From the NCBI GenBank assembly GCA_037903355.1, contig JBAJFE010000042.1, forward strand, positions 3,236,001 through 3,300,000: 64,000 nt of DNA, given 5' to 3'. Below are positions 54,785 through 64,000 of this stretch, in pieces (position 1 is the first letter of the stretch; the number at the start of each line of letters is the position of its first letter). The stretch is from Trichuris trichiura (taxonomy: Eukaryota > Nematoda > Enoplea > Trichinellida > Trichuridae). The translations under genes and the position numbers were made by a program. The notes under the pieces are model-generated. The model did not search any database. It was not told the origin of the DNA and saw only the letters and a program-made list of their open reading frames with translations.

Positions 54785-56884
54785 CTCACTTTGTGCGACG
54801 GTTGGGTCTGGTGCAATGCTAATAATTTATCCACGTCCGGCTCGATAGTCGTCAGGAGTAATCTCAAGTCGCCTCGCCTGACTATCTGTAAGCGGTTTCT
54901 TTTTTTCTGAGAAGGTCCGTTACCGCACTAAATCCGCGTTCAACCAAATAGGACGACGGAAAAGGGATGAGGAACTTCTTAGCTACGTTCCATAGCCTGG
55001 GATACAGCTGTCTGATTTCCTGCTGCAGCCAGAAACTGGTATAGCCGCCCTTCATCTTGGGCTTCAGCTCCTCGTTGGCTTGCATCTCAATGACCTCTTC
55101 CTGGTAAGCCACTTCAACCTCGGCGAGGCATGTAAACGGGTCCAAAACCCAGTCCGGTATCGTCATGGACAAAATATCTCTGTACCTTTCGCACATGTCC
55201 TCATGGAGCATGCTGAGATGGTCACAGAAGGAGCGTATGACATCGTCAGGGAGGCCGCCATTCTTCTTGAGGTCGTCAAGGTTAGGGAACTGGCGGAACT
55301 CTCCGCGCCCCAGGTTTTAACGGAAAATGGAAAGCTTGTCGATGAAAGCCTTTACAACCGTCTTGGTCTTGATAAGATTCAGTTGATCTCCTTGCAACTG
55401 CAAATTCATCTCGTTAAACTTTAAGTAGAGGTCCGACATGTAAGCTATGTCAGCTCTCGATTTCTCCACGTTGTCGCGTAATTCCGTATCCTCAGTTTTG
55501 AGAAACTGTAAGACGGTGTCAAAAAGGGCATAGAAGCGGCTCAAGCAGGCGCCTCTTGAAAGCCAGCGTACTTCTGTGTGAAGCAGGAGGCGGTTAAAAT
55601 CTTCGTCATTTTCTTCGCATAGTTGGCTGAACAATCTCTCTCTCAAGGCACTGCTTTTGATTTTATTAACCGCAGTGATCACGTACTGCAGCGAACGGTG
55701 CAGTCTGTTACTGAGCCGCTTCGCCACCAGATGTTTCCGGTGAATTACGCAGTGCACGGCCAGCAAATCCGGTACCTTTCCTTTTAGATACGAAAGAAAC
55801 CCGCGATGGTGTCCAAGCATTGACGGGGCTCCATCCGTCGCGACAGCGATTACGTTCGTTAGTGGTATCTCCTTCTCTTTAAAAAAGTTTTCTACAGTAC
55901 GAAATATTGATTCTCCTCTAGTGACAGTCAGCAGTTCTCTTGCGAAGAGTAACTCCTGAACTAACTTGCCTTCCTTGATGAACCTAACATAGGCCAGCAG
56001 CAGCGCTTCGTTATGTGGCAACGTCGAACCATCCACCTGTAAAGAAAATTCCTCTGTTCTCAAGAGGTTGCAGAGCGTATTCTCCACATCAGCGCTCATT
56101 TCATCAATACGTCGCTGCACCGTATTGTTGCTTAAGGGAATCTTTTTAATTATTTCAGTTGCAGGAATGCGCAACACAGTACGCAGCACTTCCGAAACAG
56201 CCGGCAGTATCAGTTCTTCTCCGATGGTATGCGGCTTTCCAGATTTCGCGATTAAGAGGGAGATGTTATAGGACGCGCGCAATCCGTCGGTGTTTCGTCT
56301 TGATGCGGATGAAAAACTCCCTGGCAATTTAGGTCGCTTTTGGAAGTTATCTTGAAGGGATTGGAAGTAAGAAAGGTGTGACGAAAAGCGCGACGGGAAT
56401 TACGGAAACCGCCCCCTGCACGACTGGCGGTGAAAGCGACGATCCCTGCAGGGCAGACCTTGATAGTGATTCACGCAGGGTAGTCACCGGAAATAGCTAT
56501 CAGGACGCGCGGGCGGTCACCGGAAACGTGCGTCAGACTTCACCTCGCCCACGAAGTGACGCTTAGCCCCCGCCAGGATAAGGAGTATATAAAGAGCACC
56601 CGCGGAAGGCTGATAGATTGGTGTTGTGTCAGTACAATAAAGTGTTTGACGACCCTTTTTGCGTGCGTCTGTCAACCGCGTTTACTACAAAAGGTCTTTA
56701 TTGGCCTTGTCACCGTGCATCGTTTTCAGGTGTTTTACTAATTTTGGGGGCTTCATCAGTTCATTCGCAAAAGCCTTTTCACAGATCAAGCAAAATGGTT
56801 GCTGCGAATTCGAGGGTGACGGTATAAAACCGTATCTTAGATATTCGACGTTGTATTGCCTACATTTCTTTTTGGTTCTACCAT
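54785..56884 (-). pseudogene. ZBED/SCAND3-type hAT transposase with a solo LTR in it
   Basis: The start is at the minus-strand ATG at 56884 (MVEPKRN), with a frameshift soon after. A BED-type zinc finger follows (CLICEKAFANELMKPPKLVK, HLKTMHG), split just after it by the solo LTR at 56377-56689. A long open frame (55317-56327) has IGEELILPAVSEVLR, IIKKIPLSNNTVQRRIDEMS, FSLQVDGSTL, VIAVATDGAPSMLGHHRGF (core motif), AVHCVIHRKHLVAKRLSNRL and TEVRWLSRG. After a frameshift at about 55310 comes MLHEDMCERYRDILSMTIPD, and finally the dimerisation motif FPSSYLVERGFSAVTDLLRK with another frameshift at 54895. It is the best-preserved hAT transposase in the window but is not intact. Confidence 0.92.
56377..56689 (+). 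mobile_element. solo LTR (313 bp) inside hAT gene
   Basis: It starts TGTGACG and ends TTTACTACA. It is flanked by a perfect 5-bp duplication AAAGG (56372-56376 and 56690-56694). It carries a TATA-like TATATAAAGAG followed by an AATAAA-type polyadenylation signal (ACAATAAAG near 56636). Removing it with one duplication copy restores a continuous hAT frame between the BED finger and the core. The size resembles the BEL/Pao LTRs (314 bp) but the sequence is different; the superfamily is open. Confidence 0.93.
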
Positions 56885-58977
56885 CTGTAGAAATTTACAT
56901 CCGTTACTAACAAGTTCAGAGCCAGACAGTAGCACAGTGGTTTTAAGAAATCAATTAGCCAAGCGTCATCTATGCTCCCGCAGTAAGAACACAGGGGATT
57001 CCGTACCGGACGGCACTGTCCCTCTACGTCGGTCCTGGAAGCGGGAGCAGATCGCTTTCATGTGATCACCCCGCTCTTTTCTGATGGTAGCGACGGACAA
57101 ATAGGCTCAAAATAAGTCTATGAAGCATGAGGTTGCGACAGGGTCGTTCTTGTCCTCGCGCGGCGGACAACGGAAAGCACGCGATACAATTTTCTGCCCA
57201 GGTTTGCGGACATCCTCCCTCTCCCTGGTGTTGTCGTGTCATGTTTGAGAAGGTAGGCTGGCTGACAAGATTTCGCATGGTTTCAAGTTCGGAAATACTT
57301 CCGCCCACCAAGGTTTGATGGCAAACAATGCCCGCAGTTTAACGACGAACTCTCCGCTACTGGCTGTCTTTTTAGATATCAAACCAGTGAAGAGTGGGGG
57401 ATACAAATGTTTGACTGAGTACTGCTTCAAACAGATCTACACCTCCCGTACTAGGCCTATTTTCCTTGCTATTTTTGCGAACCGCAAGGCCATGCGTAAG
57501 GAAGGAAGGCAGACGGTCATAAGATGCTCCTACCTGTAAAGCAAACTGGGCGTGTATTCTCCTTTTTGCTGGTGAGCGCTACTGAACTTGTGGGTTTATC
57601 ATTCGCTACTTAAACATAGGCGTGGTTAAACATAAGCAAACTAATCCTTTCCCGAAGAAGTTGACGAACAACCGGAGGCTGATGCTAGTTCAAAGCCCAA
57701 GCATAGCAAAATGGGTGACGTCGTCGAGCGCTATAACTTAGGTTAAGACTTCCGCGACGGACCCTGTCGGCCGTCCTGAAGCCTGACACGCCGTGAGAGT
57801 TGTCGCGGAAACCTGCTGGCGTTTACGGAGCGCGTTTCTTAGAAAGCACCGCCTGTGGCTTAGTTTCTCTGGGAAATATGATCACAAGGAGCGGCACTAG
57901 GCGTTGCCGAAGTCCCGCGGGCGATAAGCTTCAGGCACAATACATAGCGCGCGACGTGCCTGTTAGCGGCCGAGAAAAAGACGTCCACTATAGTCATGAA
58001 ATGGGCGCACTTCGTCGTTTAAGTAGCCGTAGTAGCGAGCATATGACTTCTTGTAATCCCGTTAGGTATCTACACTAGATGTAGAAATCAAACTGAGAAG
58101 TAGTGCTTATAAGATGTCCCCGTTAAGTGAAGAGCCACGGCAAGTGTTTCAGACATATAAAAGGTAACCTGTACAAAACTGTGATGTGATGTGCCTTTCG
58201 CGTTGATAAGGGCTCGGGGGTTAAGCTACCGCCGACGTATCAAAGATGGATGGGACGCATTGGGACAGTCAGAAGGACCGCCGTCAGTCAAGGATCCCCT
58301 GTACTCACTAAACTAGCAGATCAGAGCTTATTATCCTTACAGGTACTCCTATGGTTGCGACTGAATCTATTTTAATGCTCAAGCAATGCTGATCTCCTGG
58401 TAACGTGAGCCATGTTTCAACCAGAATCTTACAAGACACTTACCTTTCTATTTTTAAGAAGTTCGTCGAATTTCAGGAGAGGTCCGTAGTCGCGACAAAG
58501 CAGTTTCCTAACAGCTGATATAACGGGATAGCTGAATAGATGAGAACTACAGCACTGAGGAAACAAGACACAAGAAGGATCGCAGAGCTATTATTACTTT
58601 CACCGTCAACGCACAGGAGAGAATAATCAGTGTCTACTGAGCATTTTCCCCATTACCCCCCAGGCGCGCTTGTCCGCCCCCGCGAAGAAGCTGTCATCGC
58701 CCCCTGCAGGTTGTAGTTTTCCGAGCCCTCCGATTTGCGCCAGGGTGGTACGCTAATGCGAAAAAAACCAACCAAAATAATTCATTTTGAATTGCGCTTT
58801 GGCACAGCAGCAGATGGCGAAGCACAGAAATCGGACAATTCGCCTTTCGGTCAGGCTATCTTTCGCCAATGGCTTTTTTTGTAGTGTGGCTGGACTTCGC
58901 TACGCAGCGTAATATAGTAAGAAAAACTTTCGCCCGATACATCAGGGTAAACGACAGGGCAATGATAACAAGCTATT
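56885..58977. other. mostly unassigned stretch
   Basis: Overlapping short frames occur at 57066-57540 and 57800-58078 without recognised domains. The GC-rich patch near 58660-58760 loosely resembles hAT termini but lacks definable ends. Confidence 0.35.
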
Positions 58978-59263
58978 GGATCTCGTGTATTCTTCTCACC
59001 GCCAGAAACGGAGACAGCAGCATCAAAGGGACGCTTATTTACGTTAACTGTCTTAGCGCGCTACGCTAGTGTATCAAGCTCGCCAACGTCTCACAATAAC
59101 ATCGAAGAACACATGTTCAGTCTTAGGCTTAGGCTAGGGCAGGACAGGACGGCCGGCACGGTTAAAGAATGCGAACCATTGTTACTGTGACGGCGTAATC
59201 TTCACTTGACCTCCGTTGATGTTGCCGCGTCAACTTCAGCCGGGGGTACGATACACGAGACTC
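58978..59263. mobile_element. Merlin MITE (about 286 bp)
   Basis: The left end GGATCTCGTGTAT and, reversed at the right, GAGTCTCGTGTAT are inverted, and the subterminal GCAGCATCAAAGG / GGCAACATCAACGGAGGTCA blocks match other Merlins here. The centre has TTAGGCTTAGGC followed by TAGGGCAGGACAGG, as in the larger copies. The flanks (AAGCTATT and GCTAATTT) are similar only with a shift, so the target duplication is uncertain. Confidence 0.7.
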
Positions 59264-59304
59264 GCTAATTTCCATAGCCAAACTACGTACAGGCACGGCT
59301 GCGC

Positions 59305-59423
59305 GCTCTCGTCCTGCGGCACCGAATACCAGGGACCCCCTAAATCCCCAATCCTTCACTGGGACCCCTTCAAGTTTTTCAGGGCCCCCAAGGGGTCCCT
59401 GGGGCCCCCGTTGGGAATCACTG
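59305..59423. mobile_element. hAT-type terminal fragment
   Basis: GC-rich GGGACCCC and GGGGCCCCC blocks are followed by GTTGGGAATCACTG, a hAT-like end. The partner end was not found. Confidence 0.4.
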
Positions 59424-59455
59424 CACTAGATAGATAAGTCGCTCCTTTCCTTTTC

Positions 59456-59841
59456 AGAAGGTGTGTAGACGCCATCTTCGTAACTATAAAAAATGGAAAA
59501 GAACAATTTTTACACTTCCTAAACAGCATCTGCCCAAACCAATCTGCTTTCACAATGGAAAAAGAAGAAAATAAAGCCCTTCCCTTCCTAGACGTTTTGA
59601 TTATTCGCATCAACCAATGGTTTAAAACCAGAATCTACAGGAAACCAACACACGCACAGACCAATCTCAGTTTGTCATCGCATCACCCAGTTCGGCAGTG
59701 CGTGGTATTCTGTCAGGAAGGATTGATAGAGCAATCAATTTGTGCAATCCCGAATATCTTCAGCCGGAACTTAACTATATTAGAAAGGTCTTCTGCAAAA
59801 ACGATTATCCGAAATCTTTTATTGACGACGTGTTCAAGTAA
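59456..59841 (+). pseudogene. Penelope-like reverse transcriptase fragment
   Basis: The frame reads RRCVDAIFVTIKNGKEQFLH, where the active-site box normally YVDD appears as CVDA. It continues FLNSICPNQSAFTMEKEENK, LPFLDVLIIR, RIYRKPTHAQTNLSLSSHHP. After a frameshift near 59690 it goes on GRIDRAINLCNPEYLQPELN and KSFIDDVFK with stop at 59839. This is the end of the RT domain of Penelope-like elements. The GIY-YIG endonuclease expected downstream is missing. It is the only plus-strand retroelement coding remnant seen. Confidence 0.85.
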
Positions 59842-59866
59842 AACCGTGAGTTGCCCAAACCAAATA

Positions 59867-60961
59867 CAGGCGACCCTCGTTATCCGCGATTAATTTGTCC
59901 AACATTTTGAGCATTTTACCGCGTTAAGTTGAATTCCGCGTTATATAGGCTACCCTATGAAAAAGGCTAAATAGCTTATAGCTGCGTAATTCGTCCTGTC
60001 ACCTTGAATTTCTTCGGGAACGTCGAGGCAGCTACGAAATCAGCCGATGCCGTTTCCCCAGTGATCTTTTAGTTCTTGAGGCTGAAGCACTTCACGTATT
60101 TTGCTAGCCATCCTTTGCTAGCAGTAAACCTTTTTCTCTCCTTCTCTGCAACCACGCCAGAGAAGTGCCCATATAAGATCAACGCTTTCTCCCGAATAAC
60201 TTTCCCGTCGATGGGGACGTTCTTCCGCGACATGTCCTCTATCCAGATGCTTAGCGCTTTCTCGGCCTTCACGAGAACTTTGTTGCGAATTACAGCAATT
60301 CTTTTCGCCAATGAAGGGTCAGAATACACGTTTCCTCGAATCTCAGCTTCCTTCCGTTTTATCCCGCGAATGCTGGATTCAGTCTTCCCGATATTGTGGC
60401 CCACTTCGGCAAATGACAATCTGCTTTTTTCAGAAGATCAAGGACTTCATTACGGATCATGTGTCCCGTTGGTATGTTTAATAAACAACTTTAAAAGATC
60501 AAGGACTTCTGCTTTCTCATGAAGAGTAAGGACGCTATGTTGTCTCTTAGCCCTAGAGGAACCGCTCTTTTCACTTACTTGCCTTCTGTCAGCCATCCTG
60601 CTATGCGACACCAGTTAAACGACGCGAAAGTTCAGACCTACCACGCTGCTGGGAAACTGATGTTTGCGCATGGCGAATAGACTCGACAACGCGCACGAAG
60701 CAATAACGAACAATCAGAGAAATGACAAGGTCTCATTAGCATTGCGCATGGTTAAAGAGCGTTGTAGGCAGAAAAAGTCTTTCCCGCCCGGGCAGACGAT
60801 CACGCTGCTGCTCAGGCAGGCAACGACATTACTGCAACTATAATGCCAGCCAGCGACGGGCATGTTTTTGTGAAAAGATGACGTGACTATTTCACGCCGG
60901 ACGAACCGCGTTGTATAGAACCCCGCGGTTAACGAGGTCGCGGATTAACGAGGACCGCTTG
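59867..60961 (-). mobile_element. Tigger deletion derivative (1,095 bp)
   Basis: The ends are CAGGCGACCCTCGTTATCCG and, reversed, CAAGCGGTCCTCGTTAATCC, flanked by TA at 59865-59866 and 60962-60963. It retains the DNA-binding half of a Tigger transposase but not the DDE domain. The right-hand TA is shared with the next MITE. Confidence 0.9.
60069..60596 (-). pseudogene. Tigger transposase DNA-binding half
   Basis: The start is at the ATG at 60596: RAKRQHSVLTLHEKAEVLDL is the psq-type helix-turn-helix. A short duplicated stretch (AGATCAAGGACTTC twice) and a frameshift follow, then MSFAEVGHNIGKTESSIRGI. The CENP-B-type region comes next, with KALSIWIEDMSRKNVPIDGK, REKALILYGHFSG and FTASKGWLAKYVKCFSLKN. 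It stops there; the catalytic domain is deleted. Such a truncated protein would bind ends but not cut, if it were expressed. Confidence 0.85.
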
Positions 60962-60963
60962 TA

Positions 60964-61199
60964 CAATGGAACCTCCAAAGTTGACCACCTCTATATGTCG
61001 ACCACCTGCCTAAGTTCACCGCATTTTGACAAGTTGGTTTGTCCGCACGTCAATAAGCGCAAGGACGACCTCTATACGTCGACCACCGTAAGTGGGGAGT
61101 TGACTGCTTTAGCCTTGACGTGGTGTATGGACGCAATGCTAGTTTGCTCTCTGTAAGTTGACCAGTCTGTTGAGTGGTCAACTCACGGAGGTACAACTG
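60964..61199. mobile_element. Tigger-type MITE (236 bp)
   Basis: The ends are CAATGGAACCTCCAAAGTTG and, reversed, CAGTTGTACCTCCGTGAGTT, flanked by TA at 60962-60963 and 61200-61201. It abuts the preceding Tigger with no spacer beyond the TA. Subterminal GACCACC blocks resemble the MITE at 25320-25507. Confidence 0.9.
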
Positions 61200-61379
61200 T
61201 ACTTCACACGATCCATGTTTAATTATTCCTAAGGTGGTAAGACTAGGCGAAAAGATTGTCCGGCTAGGAGGACAATTAGGTTTCAGAGTCTTTTTCAAGA
61301 GTTTCCCCAATCTCAGAGTAATTCTTCGTAAGGACGAAACGAAAATCCCGGCAAACAAAAAAACGGGGTTAGTCTACGC

Positions 61380-62571
61380 CAGTGTTTCTAACGGTGGGGC
61401 AGATGCCCAGACGGGGGGCCTTTTGAAGTCTAGGAGGGCCCAAAACGTCAAGGGAACCTTATGGGGGCCACTTGAGCTGTTTGGGGCACGTGCACCACCT
61501 GGGCCGTCGTGTTGAGGTGCATCGGAAGATGAGATCCGAGGGTCAGATATTGTGCGTACTTGTTAAGATAAAGTTGCATGCTATGCGTGATGCCGGCTAC
61601 CCCGCACTCCACCACATAAACCAATCGCCACTCGTGAAAATGGCCAATCAGAACACATGGCGGAGGGGATCACAGATTTGACACCCTGACCTTCCCGGCG
61701 TAGGGTTGAGTATGGGAAGCTTTCTGCTGAGAAGCATTGAACGCAGAGCCCATGCTTCACATCAGAGAATAGTTGCTGGCGTTATCAGAATGCGCCACAG
61801 TTTTTGCGATATATTTGCACCTGCTTTACGATTCAATCAGCGATCAGCGCGTGTTGGCGTGGCTTGGTAACAATGACTCTGCTTTACGATTTTGTCAACG
61901 ATTACCATCTCTTGCCCTAGATTTGTAAAACGTTTACTCCCTTTTTCTTCCTTTTCTTTCTTCGCGTCTATTGCCCACACAGCTGCAATGCAAGCATACG
62001 CGCTAGCGAAAGGGAACTGCGTATATTGCCTGTGCATTTTCTGCAAACGCTTTGTCTGTACGGTTGCTTTTCTCCTATGCTCGCTCCAGTTTCGCAAGAG
62101 ATGTCATTGCAAGAAGAGCTGCTGGAGTTGCAGTCGAACGTGCAGTTGAAGGCCAGGTTGTCATAGGGCTGTCAGCAATTCTGGCTGTAGAAAGAAGTGC
62201 GGGAGTTGTACCCTGGCGTATGGGATGTGGCCAAAAAGTTACTGATTTGTCTTCCCTCATCGAGTCTAGTGGAGCGCGCATTTAGTATCGTTACGGACCT
62301 GGTGACGAAGAAGCGCAGTTAGCTGCAAGTAGTCAGACGCGGCGATCTGCGTCTGCGAGTAACCTCGATCGAACCAACATCCACAGGCTAGTTCGATTGC
62401 ATCTGGGCGAGCCAAGCAGCTCTCGTTGACTTCTTGAAAAACAGTTTGCAGAAATAAATCTGTACAGCGGTAGTTGACCTTTTAGCGTTGCGGCCATTTC
62501 AGCCAATCAGTGCGCTGAAGTTGGCCAGCAGAATAGGGGGACCTAAAGGGCCTTCCGCTTGAGAAACACTG
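61380..62571 (+). mobile_element. hAT non-autonomous element, family A copy 3
   Basis: It starts CAGTGTTTCTAACGG and ends TTGAGAAACACTG. A perfect 8-bp duplication GTCTACGC lies at 61372-61379 and 62572-62579. It is the reverse-orientation counterpart of 9616-10832 and the best-bounded member of the family. Confidence 0.95.
62170..62430 (+). pseudogene. hAT C-terminal dimerisation fragment
   Basis: The plus strand reads QQFWL, a stop, then ELYPGVWDVAKKLLICLPSS and SLVERAFSIVTDLVTKKRS with a stop after it, then LQVVRRGDLRLRVTS. It is the same retained fragment as at 9789 and 43609. Confidence 0.75.
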
Positions 62572-63424
62572 GTCTACGCGATCGAATGTACTTGTTTAAG
62601 AGTGTACACTGGAGAAAGAGGCGATACTCTAGAACACCGAGTCAATGAACATATAAAGAAGTTTACTAGTTACAACAACGCAAAAATCAATCAACAATAA
62701 TTGCACTTCTGTAGCACATCGTGGAAGATGTTGGATCCACGAGCTGCCATGGAAAAGCTATACAAGGTTCCGCTGTGGTGGAACGCACGGCACATTGCAA
62801 TCAGCTTCTGCAACCAAACATCTTGTGCTATGAAAGTTATGTACGCTTACGAAGACTTAAAGAAGCTCTTTGCATTAGACAGAATGTGACATACAATCGG
62901 GATCAAGGAGCGGAAGTAAATGAACTATGCACCAACATTGTGACGCGCTCCAATTGCTGCTCACTAAACTGATTGCACGCACGAACACTTGAAACAAGTC
63001 AAGAAACATGGTAACAGCACATTATAAAGCCATGAAACTTTATGCGCAGACCACTACATATGAAAGCATAAGAAGAAAATGGATAAACTTACGTGAAACA
63101 AAGGATAAACATGAAACAGATTAAAGCATATAGATCAAAATGAAGAATAGATGAATTAACATTACATATGGAATCAACATTAAAAGAATTTAACATATAT
63201 GGAACACAAAATAGGAAACGGGAATAACAAACGTGAAATAACAATGCGGAAAATAAATTAACAGGTACACAGTATAATAGTACAGTGTGTGCGCTACAAC
63301 AGACGCAGCCAGCTGACAGACAGAAAAAACTTCAAGAAACAATAGTTTAAAACACTTGTTTTAAATCCTTACGACCGATTGAATCATAGCCTCGCACTCG
63401 CCAATTACATCCGTTTTGATACCG
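62572..63424. other. unassigned stretch, purine-rich in its second half
   Basis: From about 63000 to 63260 it is A-rich with many ACAT and GAAA words and no repeat unit that I can define. No gene was recognised. Confidence 0.4.
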
Positions 63425-63545
63425 TTGCGGACGGGTCACGCGCGGCCTGAAAGCTGAGCCTCTTTAAAATCTTTGTATTTTCAACAGGACTTTATTCCGT
63501 ACGAAGAACCAATTCCAATGTTAATTTCATCTTAAAATTTCAGTT
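63425..63545. repeat. copy of one arm of the 1962-2235 palindrome
   Basis: GGGTCACGCGCGGCCTGAAA, CTTTAAAATCTTTGTATTTT and TCCGTACGAA follow the order of the right arm at 2130-2235. Confidence 0.6.
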
Positions 63546-64000
63546 CCCGCAAAAAAGTAAAATAAGTAAGTAAGGGAATCATGAAGTCACAGACTTGTCT
63601 TTTGAGTGAGCAGTCGTTTGTAGAAGTGTTTTCCAACGAAACGCAATTCCAAAAACCTTGTTCTCGGAGATGGGGCAGCGAAATTTAACTGCGCTTACCC
63701 TCGCTTTATCAAACATTACGAATTTATTTGGAATAGGAAAGGAGACCGTGTAAAACCCAGTGACAATCTAGTTGATCTCAAAGAATGTTTGGAGGAACGT
63801 GCGAAGAATTAGCTAACGTTTACGCATTTCTCGGAAGCGTGTGTTCGCACTGCTAAGTGCAGCAACAAAGACGGAAAGAGACACGTCAACAAAAACACGT
63901 GACGAATAGATTAGATAATAGCCAGCTGGCAGCTGACGGCGCTTCTCAAAAATTTGTTCTCTTCGGCCGGTGTGTAAGTCTGGTTTACTTACGAAGCTAA
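63546..64000. other. unassigned stretch
   Basis: Nothing recognised up to the end of the window. Confidence 0.4.

Noticed and set aside
56378..56566. 62-codon frame at the start of the solo LTR
   Set aside because: It lies wholly in LTR sequence, has no domain, and ends before the TATA-like box.

Overview
The window reads as animal nuclear DNA that is almost entirely dead or non-autonomous transposable elements. There is no operon structure, no dense coding and no recognisable cellular gene, rRNA or tRNA. The superfamilies present are BEL/Pao, Ty1/copia, Penelope-like, ZBED/SCAND3-type hAT, mariner, Tigger/pogo and Merlin (IS1595/ISXO2-like). Together they suggest an invertebrate. An enoplean nematode such as a whipworm would fit, but I cannot prove that from 64 kb; an arthropod remains possible.

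Layout. 1-12 kb: the edge of a hAT derivative, a family of palindromic foldback repeats (about 1.3, 5.3 and 5.7 kb), a mariner fragment (about 4 kb), an LTR-like 352-bp repeat (8.8 kb) and a hAT derivative (9.6-10.8 kb). 11.2-17.2 kb: a mariner split by a 4.96-kb composite Merlin element, which itself holds two inverted copies of a hAT MITE. 17-22 kb: mostly unassigned, with two Tigger/pogo MITEs and one exon-like ORF. 22.5-24.7 kb: a decayed hAT transposase. 25.3-27.1 kb: a small Tigger-type MITE and a hAT derivative carrying a Merlin MITE. 27.2-35.5 kb: a full BEL/Pao element with 314-bp LTRs and 5-bp target duplications, its reverse transcriptase split by a 2.1-kb Merlin with 8-bp duplications. 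35.7-40.3 kb: a 4.57-kb palindrome of two head-to-head Tigger copies. 41-45 kb: two hAT derivatives. 45-50 kb: low-complexity tracts and one small ORF resembling a secreted peptide. 50.4-54.3 kb: a decayed copia element. 54.8-56.9 kb: a second hAT transposase with a solo LTR in it. 57-64 kb: Merlin, Penelope, Tigger and hAT remnants.

The nesting gives relative ages: mariner, then composite Merlin, then hAT MITEs; BEL/Pao, then Merlin; hAT transposase, then solo LTR; hAT derivative, then Merlin MITE. Nearly all coding remnants of autonomous elements lie on the minus strand. That is worth testing against a small-RNA-producing locus. No element looks able to move on its own, because every transposase or polyprotein examined has stops, frameshifts or missing catalytic residues.
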